From assembly GCF_003545815.1 (NCBI RefSeq), contig NZ_PDUW01000002.1:62001-126000 (forward strand): a DNA stretch of 64,000 nt, read 5' to 3'. A program made the position numbers and the translations under genes. The notes below the pieces were generated by a model that was not told the DNA's origin, searched no databases, and saw only the letters and a program-made list of their open reading frames with translations. Source of the DNA: Pusillimonas caeni (GTDB lineage: Bacteria; Pseudomonadota; Gammaproteobacteria; Burkholderiales; Burkholderiaceae_B). Below, in pieces: positions 18,998 to 30,513 of this stretch; position 1 is the first letter of the stretch; the number at the start of each line of letters is the position of its first letter.

Positions 18998-21142
18998 ATG
19001 ATGCCTCATCCATTCTCGAGCCCGCCCTCGGCCCGGGCAGCCGCCGTTCTAGCGTGGTCCGGATCTTTGATCCTGTCGCTGAGCCCCATGCACGCTTTCG
19101 CCCAGGCAGCTCCGGGCCAGCCCGCCGCGAGCGGGACGCTGAGTCCCATCACCGTCGAAGGCGCCGCCGACAACGCTCTGGCGCCGGTGGAAGGGTATGC
19201 GGCCACTTCGTCGCTCAGCGCATCCAAGACCGATACGCCCCTGATCGAAACCCCGCAATCGGTCACGGTGATTACGGCCGACCAGATACGGGATCAAGGC
19301 GCCCAAGGCTTGCAGGACGCACTGAATTACGCCGCTGGCGTGCGCTCGGACGCCTATGGGCTCGATTCCCGTTCGGACAATTTCAATGTGCGCGGCTCGT
19401 CGCCCACCACCTATCTCGACGGCCTGCGGACCAACTACCAGTACTACACCAGCACGACGCGAACCGAGCCTTATACGCTCGAACGCATCGAAGTGCTGCG
19501 CGGCCCGGCCTCGATGCTGTACGGCCAGGGCAGCACCGCCGGCGTCGTCAACATGGTCTCGAAGCGCCCGCAGGCCGAAACATCGCGCGAGATGGGCATT
19601 CAATACGGCACGCACAACCGGCGCCAAGTCCAGGCCGACCTGACGGGCGCCATCGACGAAGAAGGCCAATGGCTTTACCGCGTGGTCGCGCTGGGCCGCA
19701 AGTCGGACACCATGGTCGACCACGTGCCCGACGACCGCCTCGTGTTCGCGCCTTCGCTCACCTGGCGGCCATCGCATCGCACCTCCTTGACCCTGATGGC
19801 GCTGTGGCAGGACGACAAGTCCGGCTCCACCGCGCAATTTTTTCCGTACGAAGGCACGGTATTCGACAACCCCAACGGCCAGCTCGACACCCGCACGTTC
19901 ATCGGCGACCCGGACTGGGACCGCTATGATTCCAGCCGCCGCTCCATCGGCTGGGCTTTCGAGCATCAGTTGAACGACGACTGGACCGTGCGCCAGAATA
20001 CGCGCTGGTCGTATAACCATGTGGACTACCGCAGCCTTTACGGCGACCCCTTCAGCGTACGCGGGGAATGGGGCGCCGACCCGGTCAACAAGCGGATGAT
20101 CGGCCGCTACGCCTGGGGCTCGGACACCACCGTCCGCATGGTGCAGGCCGACCAGCACGTGCAAGGCAAGTTCTCCACCGGTCCGCTGCGCCACGACATG
20201 CTGATCGGGGTGGAGTACATCTATGCCAAGCATGAAGAAGCCACCGCCTACGAAGGGCCGGAGACCGTCCCGTTGATCGATGCCTACAACCCGGTGTACC
20301 CCAACTACACCCCGCCTGAATTCTTCGGCAGCCCCGCCATGCGGCAGCGCGACATGGGCATCTATATCCAGGACCAGATGCGCGTGGACAACTGGATACT
20401 GGTTGCGGGCCTGCGCCACGATCGCTCCGAGAACACCGTGGACGGCTCGCCCGGCCAGACCAGCCGCGCCACCAGCAAGCGCTTCGGCCTGATGTACGCC
20501 TTTCCCGTGGGCGTGTCGCCCTATGTGAGCTACAGCGAATCGTTCACTCCCGAACTGGGGCGCGACGCCAATGGCGAGCCCTTCGTCCCCTTGCGCGGCA
20601 AGCAGTGGGAAGCGGGGCTGAAATACGAATCGCCCGACCGCAACACGCTCGTCAACGCCGCGGTCTACACACTGCGTGAGGAAAACCGCCTGGTCGGCGA
20701 CCCGAACAATCCGCTGCAGAACATCCAGGCCGGTGAAACCCGCAGCCGCGGCTTCGAGCTCGAACTGAAGACCACGGTGGCAAACAAGCTGGACCTGATC
20801 GCCAACTACAACTATCTGGACCAGGACGACCAGCTCGAGGGCCAGCCCCGCCACCAGGCCTCTCTATGGAGCAAGTACCGCTTTGCGCTGAACGACATGC
20901 CCGGCTTCTCGGTGGGCGCGGGCGTGCGCTGGGTCAGCGGATTCAACGACGGCATCGGCCCGCGCGTGCCAAGCGTCACGCTGGTCGACGCCATGCTGGC
21001 CTACGACACGCCGCAATGGCGCCTGGCGCTCAACGCCAACAATGTCTTCGACAAGACCTATGTCGCCACATGCCTGGAGCGCGGCGATTGCTGGTACGGC
21101 GCGCGCCGGTCGGTGGTGGCAAGCGCCACGTACAAGTTCTGA
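18998..21142 (+). CDS. TonB-dependent siderophore receptor
   Basis: This is an outer-membrane gated porin for ferric-siderophores, 714 residues. The signal peptide ends near HAFAQA. The plug domain runs from about residue 65 (ETPQSVTVITADQIRDQG) to about 190 (VRGSSPTTYLDGLR, EVLRGPASMLYGQGSTAGVV). The 22-strand barrel follows and terminates ASATYKF with the expected C-terminal Phe. Architecture matches the TonB-siderophore (FhuA/FoxA/FpvA) family without an N-terminal signalling domain, so regulation is not through an anti-sigma factor. GGAG precedes a double ATG; the second (19001) has better spacing. The ligand is not determinable; hydroxamate-type is a guess from resemblance. Confidence 0.92.
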   Translation: MMPHPFSSPPSARAAAVLAWSGSLILSLSPMHAFAQAAPGQPAASGTLSPITVEGAADNALAPVEGYAATSSLSASKTDTPLIETPQSVTVITADQIRDQGAQGLQDALNYAAGVRSDAYGLDSRSDNFNVRGSSPTTYLDGLRTNYQYYTSTTRTEPYTLERIEVLRGPASMLYGQGSTAGVVNMVSKRPQAETSREMGIQYGTHNRRQVQADLTGAIDEEGQWLYRVVALGRKSDTMVDHVPDDRLVFAPSLTWRPSHRTSLTLMALWQDDKSGSTAQFFPYEGTVFDNPNGQLDTRTFIGDPDWDRYDSSRRSIGWAFEHQLNDDWTVRQNTRWSYNHVDYRSLYGDPFSVRGEWGADPVNKRMIGRYAWGSDTTVRMVQADQHVQGKFSTGPLRHDMLIGVEYIYAKHEEATAYEGPETVPLIDAYNPVYPNYTPPEFFGSPAMRQRDMGIYIQDQMRVDNWILVAGLRHDRSENTVDGSPGQTSRATSKRFGLMYAFPVGVSPYVSYSESFTPELGRDANGEPFVPLRGKQWEAGLKYESPDRNTLVNAAVYTLREENRLVGDPNNPLQNIQAGETRSRGFELELKTTVANKLDLIANYNYLDQDDQLEGQPRHQASLWSKYRFALNDMPGFSVGAGVRWVSGFNDGIGPRVPSVTLVDAMLAYDTPQWRLALNANNVFDKTYVATCLERGDCWYGARRSVVASATYKF

Positions 21143-21151
21143 ACGCTGTGT

Positions 21152-22375
21152 TCAAGCCGCCCTGGCGCGCGTCAGCACGCCCTGGGCGGCAACTTCTATG
21201 TGTTGCATCAGCTTTTCGCACAAGACCGAAGGCTGGGCGTCCCGGCGCAGAATGAAGCCGATGTCCCGTTCGGTGCCGGGCAGCTCTATATCCAGGACCT
21301 TGACCGAGCCTGAAGCGATCTCGTCCGCCAGGTACTGGGGCGATACGGCCGATATGGCGTCGCTCTCTTGCAGCAGGCCGCGCAACAGCCCCAGGTCTCC
21401 CGCCTGGACCGCGACGCGGGGCGGAGCGAGGCGCAAGCGCCGGAAAATATTGTTCAGCAGTTCCCGTGTAGGCGCGCCCCGGTCGCGCAAGATCCACGGA
21501 TACTCCAGCAGCGCCCTTACGTCGATATTGCTTTGTCCACTCAGCGGATGGCCCGCGCGCGCCACCACCACCAGACGGTCCTGGCCGATGATCCGGATAT
21601 CGAAATCCCGGTGGTGATAGTCGGCGTTCAGGCCTGTAAGAATGAAATCGATCTCGCCCGAGTGCACTCCGGCGAACAGGATTTCGAACGGCGCATCGAT
21701 CATGGACACCTGCACATTCGGATGCTTGCTGTTCAACGCGGCAATGGCCTGCGGCAGAACACGAGTGCGCAGAGACGGCAGCGCCGCGAATTGAATGCGC
21801 CCCGCCATTTCGCCCCGCAGCTGGGCGACGTCCGCCTCCAGATGCCGCAGTTCGGCCAGCACGCGCCGCAAGCGGAAGATGAGCAGGTCGCCCGGTTCGG
21901 TCACGATCATGCCTTTCGCGGTACGGCGGAACAAGGGCAGCTTCAATGTGTTTTCCGCCTGGCGCAGCACGGCGCTGACCGCGGGCTGGGTCAGGCCAAG
22001 CACATTGGCCACGCTGGGCATGTGTTTCATCTCGCGCAGCCGCACGAGTATCGTCAGCTGGCGCTCTCCCGTCACCATAGAAAACAGGGGCGCATTCGAC
22101 CGCACCTCGTAAGGCGCCAATTCGATCTGGGCCGTGCGGAACTCGGAGGCAATGCGCCGGGCGCGACGATAGGCTGTCCGACCGAAGTCCGTCGGTGTCA
22201 CGCCGGTAGCCTGGCGGTCGAACAGGTCGGCCCGAAAGTGCGTTTCAAGTTGCCGTATGGAACTGGCCACCGCGGACGGAGTGCGCAAAAGCCGTTGCGC
22301 CCCTTTTGCGATGCTGCCTTCTTCAAACACCGCAATCAGCGCACGCAGGTGGCGCATGACATTTCTTTCGTGCAT
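21152..22375 (-). CDS. LysR-type regulator with two tandem winged-HTH domains
   Basis: The product is 407 residues from the ATG at 22375, about 100 longer than a normal LysR regulator. Residues ~7-66 form a LysR HTH (RHLRALIAVFEEGSIAKGAQ, then SAVASSIRQLETHFRADLFD). Residues ~103-165 form a second one (RQLTILVRLREMKHMPSVAN, then TQPAVSAVLRQAENTLKLPL, LFRRTAKGMIVTEPG). The effector-binding domain follows at ~190-395 (AGRIQFAALPSLRTRVLPQA onward). It is divergent from the ABC importer/aldolase/hydrolase operon and probably controls it. An in-frame extension to 22465 (TTG) would run into the AT-rich promoter region and was not used. Confidence 0.87.
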   Translation of the reverse strand: MHERNVMRHLRALIAVFEEGSIAKGAQRLLRTPSAVASSIRQLETHFRADLFDRQATGVTPTDFGRTAYRRARRIASEFRTAQIELAPYEVRSNAPLFSMVTGERQLTILVRLREMKHMPSVANVLGLTQPAVSAVLRQAENTLKLPLFRRTAKGMIVTEPGDLLIFRLRRVLAELRHLEADVAQLRGEMAGRIQFAALPSLRTRVLPQAIAALNSKHPNVQVSMIDAPFEILFAGVHSGEIDFILTGLNADYHHRDFDIRIIGQDRLVVVARAGHPLSGQSNIDVRALLEYPWILRDRGAPTRELLNNIFRRLRLAPPRVAVQAGDLGLLRGLLQESDAISAVSPQYLADEIASGSVKVLDIELPGTERDIGFILRRDAQPSVLCEKLMQHIEVAAQGVLTRARAA

Positions 22376-22516
22376 CTGGTTCGTTTCGAAATATGGGGCG
22401 GAAGCCTGCCAATAAATAAAATTGCGGTCTAGTAAAGAATAACTTGCTTTCTGCGGCATGGACAAGCGCCTACAATGAAAAGAAAAACAATGGCCGTGTT
22501 CCTCCAGGAGACAAGC

Positions 22517-23494
22517 ATGTCAACATTTCTCAAAGCTTTGGGCTGTACTCTTTTTTCCGCATTTTTCATATATTCATCATATGGTTATGCAGAGCCGCTA
22601 AAGATCCGCGTAGGGCATGGGTCGGCTGCGGAAGAACCCTTGTGGACCATGAAGGCGGCGCCCGAAGTCACTCCGCATCAGGGCAAATCCTACGAACTCG
22701 AGTACACGCTGTTTCGCGGCACCGATAAGCGTTTTCAAGCATTCGAAGCGGGCGAGCTCGATGTAGCCGTCGGTTCGGCGCATAGTGTCATGATGGCGGC
22801 CGCGCAGGGCGTCAAGTTCAAGGTGATCGCCTCGCTATCGCGCGAGGGCGGCGAAAACGGCTTCGCCACCCAGTACATGGCCTTGGAAGATTCTCCGATC
22901 AAGTCCATTGCCGACCTCAAGGGCAAGACGATCGGCATCAATGGCGCCAGGTCCTCTTCGGAAATCTGGGCCCGGCTGGCTTTGGCCAAGAACGGCCTGA
23001 ACCCGATGCGCGACGTCAAATGGGTGGCGCTGCCGTTCCCGAGTCAAGGCGAGGCGGTGCGGGCGGGCAAGCTCGATGTCGGCGCATTTCCCCAGCCCTT
23101 TGCGGCATTCGAAGAAGAGCGCGGCGGGATGCGCACGGTCTTTACCTCCACCGACGGCATCGGACGGCAGGAAGACTTGATGCTGCTGCTGGTCAAAGAA
23201 GATTTCGCCCGGGATCATCCACAGATATTGCGCGACTTTCTCAGCGACCTCGTCGCGGCGACCCACTTCTACGTGAACAGCCCCGAACAAAGCCACCAAA
23301 AGCTCATCGATGCCAAGTTCGTGAACATACCGCTCGACCTGTCATTGAAGATGCGCAAGTACGAACATCCCATGGACGCCCGGGTCGACGAAGAGTCTCT
23401 GCGGGAGATGGTCGGGACACTGCGCGAATTCGGCTATATCGACGGCGAACTCGATCTGAAAAGCGTGGTCGACATGAGCTATTTGCCGGAGTAG
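22517..23494 (+). CDS. ABC transporter substrate-binding protein, NMT1/SsuA-like
   Basis: This is a periplasmic binding protein, 325 residues, with a hydrophobic signal ending near GYAEP. The type 2 fold is recognisable: FRGTDKRFQAFEAGELDVAV, SIADLKGKTIGINGARSSSE, LALAKNGLNPMRDVKWV, and GKLDVGAFPQPF. These are typical of nitrate/sulfonate/thiamine-precursor (NMT1) importers. The start was set at the ATG with AGGAG 6 nt upstream; an in-frame ATG at 22475 would give an unlikely longer leader. It is the first gene of an operon with its own ATPase and two permeases. The ligand is unknown. Confidence 0.89.
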   Translation: MSTFLKALGCTLFSAFFIYSSYGYAEPLKIRVGHGSAAEEPLWTMKAAPEVTPHQGKSYELEYTLFRGTDKRFQAFEAGELDVAVGSAHSVMMAAAQGVKFKVIASLSREGGENGFATQYMALEDSPIKSIADLKGKTIGINGARSSSEIWARLALAKNGLNPMRDVKWVALPFPSQGEAVRAGKLDVGAFPQPFAAFEEERGGMRTVFTSTDGIGRQEDLMLLLVKEDFARDHPQILRDFLSDLVAATHFYVNSPEQSHQKLIDAKFVNIPLDLSLKMRKYEHPMDARVDEESLREMVGTLREFGYIDGELDLKSVVDMSYLPE

Positions 23495-23496
23495 AC

Positions 23497-24285
23497 ATGG
23501 CAGCGTCCGACTACCTCAAGGCCCAGGGCATCTCGAAAACCTTCATGCGCAACAACCAGGCGGTCGTTGCACTCGAGGATTTCGACCTGTCCATCGCGGA
23601 GGGCGAGTTCGTCAGTATCGTAGGCCCATCGGGCTGCGGTAAAAGCACTTTTCTTCACATCGTGGGCGGCTTCGAACCGAGAACAGGAGGCTCCATCACG
23701 CTGGCGGGCAAGGCGGTTTCCCGGCCCGGGCCCGATCGCGGCATGCTCTTCCAGGACTATGCCCTGTTTCCGTGGCGCACCGTGCTAAGCAATGTGACCT
23801 GGGCGCTGGAAGTCAAAGGCATGTCCAAGGCCGAGCGCGAACAGCGGGCGCGCAAGTACATCGACATGGTGGGGCTGTCCAGATTCGAAGGCGCTTATCC
23901 CGCCGAGTTGTCCGGCGGCATGAAGCAACGCGTCGCGCTGGCCCGGACACTGGTGTACGAGCCCCAGATCCTGCTCATGGACGAGCCGTTCGGCGCCCTG
24001 GACGCGCAAACCCGCGAACTGATGCAGGAAGAGCTCACCGACATCTGGCAGGCCGACCGGCGTACCGTGCTGTTCGTCACCCACGACATCGAAGAAGCGC
24101 TCTACCTCAGCGACCGGGTCATCGTGTTCACCGCCCGTCCCGGTCGAATCAAGGCTGATATCCGCATCGAGCTGCCCCGGCCGCGCCATGCGCATATCCG
24201 AAAAACGCCCGAGTTCATGAACTACCACACGCAAATCTGGGACATGTTGCGCGACGAAGTCTTGCGCGCCCGAGAAGCGGCATGA
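23497..24285 (+). CDS. ABC transporter ATP-binding protein, SsuB/TauB-like
   Basis: This 262-residue ATPase energises the adjacent importer. It has Walker A GPSGCGKSTFLHIVGG, Q-loop FQDYALFPW, signature LSGGMKQRVALAR, Walker B ILLMDEPFGALD and the switch histidine in FVTHDIEEALYLSDRV. The D-loop/H-region composition is that of the nitrate/sulfonate/taurine subfamily. The start is 2 nt after the binding-protein stop, and its stop overlaps the first permease start. Confidence 0.93.
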   Translation: MAASDYLKAQGISKTFMRNNQAVVALEDFDLSIAEGEFVSIVGPSGCGKSTFLHIVGGFEPRTGGSITLAGKAVSRPGPDRGMLFQDYALFPWRTVLSNVTWALEVKGMSKAEREQRARKYIDMVGLSRFEGAYPAELSGGMKQRVALARTLVYEPQILLMDEPFGALDAQTRELMQEELTDIWQADRRTVLFVTHDIEEALYLSDRVIVFTARPGRIKADIRIELPRPRHAHIRKTPEFMNYHTQIWDMLRDEVLRAREAA

Positions 24286-25070
24286 TGGCCAGGCAATTTG
24301 GATTCACGGCATTGCGCTGGGCGGCCGGGCTGACCCTGCCTGTCGCGCTGCTTGTCGCCATGCAATTGACCGCCGGCCAGGAGGGCATGCCGCGGTATGT
24401 CGTCGCGCCCACCGATATTGCGGCGACCTTGTGGCAGCTGCTGGCAAGCGGCGACTTGATCAGCGATGCTTTGGCGTCCATGTCCCGCTCTTACAGCGGC
24501 TTTGTTCTGGGCGCCGTGTTCGGTGTGGCCATCGGCCTGCTGAGCGCGGTGTGGCGCCAGGCCCAGGCGTTCTTCGACCCCTTGGTGTCCACGCTGTATC
24601 CGGTGCCCAAAATCGCCTTGCTGCCCGTCATTATCACGTGGCTGGGGTTCGGCGATGTGTCCAAGATCGTACTCATTTCGCTGGCCGTGTTTTTTCCGAC
24701 CTTCATCAATACTTTGTATGGGGCGCGAAGCACGCCGGTCAATCTGGTCTGGGCCGCCCGCAACATGGGTGCGAACCGCTTCTACATTTTCTGGCACGTC
24801 GTCCTGCCGGCCGCCCTGCCCCAGATATTCACCGGCCTGCGCTCGGGCCTGGCCCTGTCGTTCGTGGTGCTGTTCGCCACTGAAATGGTGGGCTCCCACA
24901 ATGGCCTGGGCGACATGATCATACGCGCGGAAGAGGCCATGCGCTACGACTGGATGTATGCGGCCATTCTTACCATCGGCCTGCTGGGCTTTCTGAGCGA
25001 CCGGGCTCTGCTGGTGATCCGCCGCAAGCTGCTGGCCAATAAGTACCCGGGGGAGGCCCGCCGAACATGA
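24282..25070 (+). CDS. ABC transporter permease 1, SsuC-like
   Basis: This 262-residue inner-membrane permease has six hydrophobic segments. The EAA-type coupling loop near the end is WAARNMGANRFYIFWHVVLP AALPQIFTG in two adjoining stretches. The N-terminal part SYSGFVLGAVFGVAIGLLSA and PVPKIALLPVIITWLGFGD are typical of BPD_transp_1 permeases of the SsuC/TauC group. It starts within the ATPase stop (ATGATG) and overlaps the second permease by 4 nt (ATGA). It probably pairs with the next gene product as a heterodimer. Confidence 0.92.
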   Translation: MMARQFGFTALRWAAGLTLPVALLVAMQLTAGQEGMPRYVVAPTDIAATLWQLLASGDLISDALASMSRSYSGFVLGAVFGVAIGLLSAVWRQAQAFFDPLVSTLYPVPKIALLPVIITWLGFGDVSKIVLISLAVFFPTFINTLYGARSTPVNLVWAARNMGANRFYIFWHVVLPAALPQIFTGLRSGLALSFVVLFATEMVGSHNGLGDMIIRAEEAMRYDWMYAAILTIGLLGFLSDRALLVIRRKLLANKYPGEARRT

Positions 25071-25867
25071 GGCAACGCATACTTTCCGCCGTGCGCCGCA
25101 TGTTGGCGACACTGTATCCGCTGGCTGTGCTTGCGGCGATCTGGGAGCTGCTGTCCAGATCGGGATGGGTGTCGCCCAGGCTCATGCCGCCGCTCGAGAA
25201 GATCTTTTCGGCCCTGTTCGCCGACATCGCCAACGGCGAACTCCTCTTCCATACGGGCGTGTCCTTTACACGGGCGCTGAGCGGCTTCGGCCTGGCCGTG
25301 GCCGCCGGCATCGTGCTGGGCGTGCTCATGGCGCGGGTCAGGTGGTTCGAGTGGATGTTCGAGCCGATTTTTTCCTTCGGATATCCCGTACCCAAGATCG
25401 CCCTGTACCCCATATTCATTCTGCTGCTGGGCTTCGGCTCGTCGTCGAAAATCGCGCTGATCGCCCTGGAGTGCACCTTTCCCATCGCCGTGAATACCTA
25501 CTTCGGAATCCGCGCGGTCGCGCCCCGATTCATCTGGAGCGCCCAGAACATGGGGGCCGGCCCTGCGCGCATTTTCTTCAAGGTCCTGCTTCCCGCCGCC
25601 CTGCCCTCGATCATGTCGGGGCTGCGCGTGGCCTTGCCCTTGTCGATGGTCATCGTGGTCATTACCGAAATGATCGGCGAAAGCGCCGGGCTGGGCTATT
25701 ACATCTCTTATGCATCGGCCTCTTTCATGTATGCCTCTTCGTACGCCGGCGTGATCGCAATCGCCCTGGTGGGCTTCGTCATGGATCGCACGCTGGTGCT
25801 GATACGCGATCGCCTTCTTTTCTGGGAGCCCAGCGGTGGCGCGCAGGCTTCGAAACTTTCTTATTGA
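25067..25867 (+). CDS. ABC transporter permease 2, SsuC-like
   Basis: This 266-residue permease is homologous to the preceding one. Shared landmarks are YPVPKIALYPIFILLLGFGS and the coupling-loop region IWSAQNMGAGPARIFFKVLL. It has six predicted membrane segments. Sulfonate and nitrate importers usually use one permease gene as a homodimer; two diverged copies in tandem imply a heterodimeric channel, as in some thiamine-precursor/riboflavin-type NMT1 systems. The ATGA overlap with permease 1 indicates coupled translation. Confidence 0.92.
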   Translation: MRQRILSAVRRMLATLYPLAVLAAIWELLSRSGWVSPRLMPPLEKIFSALFADIANGELLFHTGVSFTRALSGFGLAVAAGIVLGVLMARVRWFEWMFEPIFSFGYPVPKIALYPIFILLLGFGSSSKIALIALECTFPIAVNTYFGIRAVAPRFIWSAQNMGAGPARIFFKVLLPAALPSIMSGLRVALPLSMVIVVITEMIGESAGLGYYISYASASFMYASSYAGVIAIALVGFVMDRTLVLIRDRLLFWEPSGGAQASKLSY

Positions 25868-25876
25868 GATCCCGCA

Positions 25877-26602
25877 ATGATGCTTCAAGAACAACTCGAT
25901 CAACTGGCCACCGCATGCCGTGTGCTCGAAATGGAGGGCCATGGCGACATGACGCTGGGCCATCTTTCGCTTCGCGACCCGGAAGGCCGCGGCTTCTGGC
26001 TCAAGCGCAATGCGCGCGGCCTGGGCGAGATCCTGTCCCACAAAGACTTCGTCCTGGTAAGCTTCGACGGCGTCAAGCTGGAAGGAGAAGGCGGCCAGCA
26101 TTCCGAATGGCCGATTCATTCCGAGATCTTGCGGCTTCGGCCGGATGTGCAGGTGGTGGCGCATACCCATCCCTTCCACGCCAGCCTGTTGTCTTCTTTC
26201 GGCTCGCAGCTGGCGCCGTTCACGCTGGACGCCGACTACTTCGAAGCCCTGCCCTGCCATCGCGACGACGTCGCCCTGCTGAAAACCAAAGAAGAAGGAA
26301 CAGCCTTGGCGCATAGCCTGAGGCAGCACTTCGCAGTCCTGATGGCGAATCATGGCGTCACCTTCTGCGGCACCTCCATAGCGCATGCGGTGTGCGTGGG
26401 AGTTTTTCTTGAAAAAGCCGCGCGCATCCACGTACAGGGCGCGCAGATGCGGACCGAGGCCGACTTTCCGGCGCAGCCGGTCAGGCAGCGCCGCAACCAG
26501 CAAATCATGACGCCCGTGCACGTCGAGCACTCCTGGAATTACTTCGTCCGCAAGCTCGAACAACTCGAACGAGTCAACGGCGTTCCGGGCTTATTCACCT
26601 GA
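25877..26602 (+). CDS. Class II aldolase/adducin-family protein
   Basis: This 241-residue protein has the Aldolase_II fold (fuculose-phosphate aldolase, ribulose-phosphate 4-epimerase and several aromatic decarboxylases). Zn ligands match at His96/His98 (AHTHPFH) and His159 (MANHGVTFCG). Glu77 (SEWPIH) is in the catalytic acid position. It lies 9 nt after the permease and is co-transcribed with an isochorismatase-like hydrolase. Absence of kinases or phosphosugar genes makes a sugar-phosphate aldolase less likely. A decarboxylase or C-C lyase acting on the imported compound is my inference. The exact reaction is not assignable. Confidence 0.85.
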   Translation: MMLQEQLDQLATACRVLEMEGHGDMTLGHLSLRDPEGRGFWLKRNARGLGEILSHKDFVLVSFDGVKLEGEGGQHSEWPIHSEILRLRPDVQVVAHTHPFHASLLSSFGSQLAPFTLDADYFEALPCHRDDVALLKTKEEGTALAHSLRQHFAVLMANHGVTFCGTSIAHAVCVGVFLEKAARIHVQGAQMRTEADFPAQPVRQRRNQQIMTPVHVEHSWNYFVRKLEQLERVNGVPGLFT

Positions 26603-26613
26603 CGAGGCGCCAC

Positions 26614-27315
26614 ATGGGCATCATCGATTCTCTGCTCTCCACTTTACCGGCGCGTGATCGCGAGGTCATGGCGCAATCCGGCTATGGGGCCACCATGGAG
26701 CTGGGCGAGCGAGCCGCGCTGCTGGTCGTGGACGCCACCTACGGCTTTTGCGGCGACCGGCCCGAACCCGTTCTGGAGTCCATCAAGCGATGGCCGAATT
26801 CCTGCGGGGAAGAAGCCTGGCTTGCCTTGGCGCAGATCGAACGCCTGCTGAACCTGTTCCGGGAACGGCGGCTTCCGATCTTCTATACCCGGGGATCGTA
26901 CCGACAGGACAAGTGGGACATGGGTTCGTGGCTTTGGAAACATGCGCGTTCACGCCCGCAAGAGGCTCCGCCGACCATGTCAGCACATCACCACGACGAC
27001 ATCGTCGCCGCGATTGCCCCTCGAGACAATGAAATCGTCATCGGCAAGCAAAAGCCCTCCGCCTTCTTCGGCACCCCGCTGCAGTCCTACCTGACGCTGA
27101 CGAAAACCGATACGCTGGTGGCGGCCGGAGGCAGCACCTCGGGCTGCGTGCGCGCCACCGTGGTCGACGGCTTCAGCGCCAACTACCGCATCGCAGTCGC
27201 AGCGGACGCGTGCTTCGACCGCCTGCAATCCAGTCATGCCATGAGTCTGCTGGACATGCACGCGAAATATGCCGACGTCATGGAAACAAGCGAGTTGCTG
27301 GAACGGCTTCGATAG
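26614..27315 (+). CDS. Isochorismatase-family cysteine hydrolase
   Basis: This 233-residue cysteine hydrolase is of the isochorismatase/N-carbamoylsarcosine amidase fold. The catalytic triad is visible as Asp40 (LLVVDATYGF), a lysine in IGKQKPSAFFGTPL (about residue 145-147) and Cys178 (GGSTSGCVRATVVDGFS), including the usual cis-peptide region before the cysteine. An extended N-terminus (residues 1-35) is typical of the carbamoylsarcosine-amidase subgroup. Likely activity is hydrolysis of an amide or ureido group of the compound imported by the preceding ABC system (inference). It is the last gene of the operon and convergent with the next gene. Confidence 0.87.
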   Translation: MGIIDSLLSTLPARDREVMAQSGYGATMELGERAALLVVDATYGFCGDRPEPVLESIKRWPNSCGEEAWLALAQIERLLNLFRERRLPIFYTRGSYRQDKWDMGSWLWKHARSRPQEAPPTMSAHHHDDIVAAIAPRDNEIVIGKQKPSAFFGTPLQSYLTLTKTDTLVAAGGSTSGCVRATVVDGFSANYRIAVAADACFDRLQSSHAMSLLDMHAKYADVMETSELLERLR

Positions 27316-27367
27316 CCGGACGACATGCTTTGCCGGCAGCCGGCCGTGGCGCGGGTCGGCCCGCTGC

Positions 27368-27943
27368 CTATGGCTGCAGATACTGGAGAACCGGTGTCAA
27401 TTGAAGCAACGCCGGCGCGTGCGCATGCACCTCCGACGCCTTGCACCAGGGATAAGGCAAACGCGACAGCCAGCCATCCACCACCGTTTCAGCCAGCTCC
27501 GGAGGCAGCACTTCCATGGCTTCGATCGTGATCTCGAGTTCCCGGACCAGCCGGCCCGCGGCATGTCGGCCGAATTGCCACACATAGCTGCCGCAGCCCA
27601 CCCGGACGCTGCCGTCGGCCTTGGTGGTCATGCCGACGAGCCAGTCGCAGCGGTAGCTTTCAGCCGCGTCTTCCGGGCCTGTGCCCGCAACACAGAAGGT
27701 ATAGACGTTATCGTAGGCTTGCCCGAAGCGCCTGACCAGCACGTCGCTGATCGCCTGCAGCCCTTCCGTACGCGCCGGAAACGAGATGGCGTCCGACTTC
27801 ACCGCCATGCGCAGGGTAGCGTCCGGCGCGAACGCCCGCGCCATCAGATGCGGGCGATTCTCGTCCTTGGCCTGTATGTATGTGCGGATCAATGACGCGG
27901 CGTCAGAGCCTTCCGGGTACTTTGGGACATTCTTGTCGTCCAT
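27368..27943 (-). CDS. NTF2-like (SnoaL-type) protein of unknown function
   Basis: This 191-residue soluble protein has the sequence order of the NTF2-like fold. An N-terminal helix (ASLIRTYIQAKDENRPHLMA) is followed by FAPDATLRM and a beta-sheet with the conserved core YRCDWLVGMTTKADGSVRVGCG and YVWQFG. No catalytic residues can be assigned. It lies 36 bp downstream of gyrB on the same strand, possibly transcribed by read-through, and converges with the isochorismatase-like gene. Confidence 0.72.
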   Translation of the reverse strand: MDDKNVPKYPEGSDAASLIRTYIQAKDENRPHLMARAFAPDATLRMAVKSDAISFPARTEGLQAISDVLVRRFGQAYDNVYTFCVAGTGPEDAAESYRCDWLVGMTTKADGSVRVGCGSYVWQFGRHAAGRLVRELEITIEAMEVLPPELAETVVDGWLSRLPYPWCKASEVHAHAPALLQLTPVLQYLQP

Positions 27944-27979
27944 GTCGAGAACTTCCTGAAAACGCGTGGAGGCGCGGCA

Positions 27980-30493
<2,514 letters not shown>

Positions 30494-30513
30494 TCAAAGA
30501 GCATCCGGGGAAA

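Noticed and set aside
22376-22465. N-terminal extension of the double-HTH LysR protein
   Set aside because: It is AT-rich, matches no family sequence, and would occupy the divergent promoter region.
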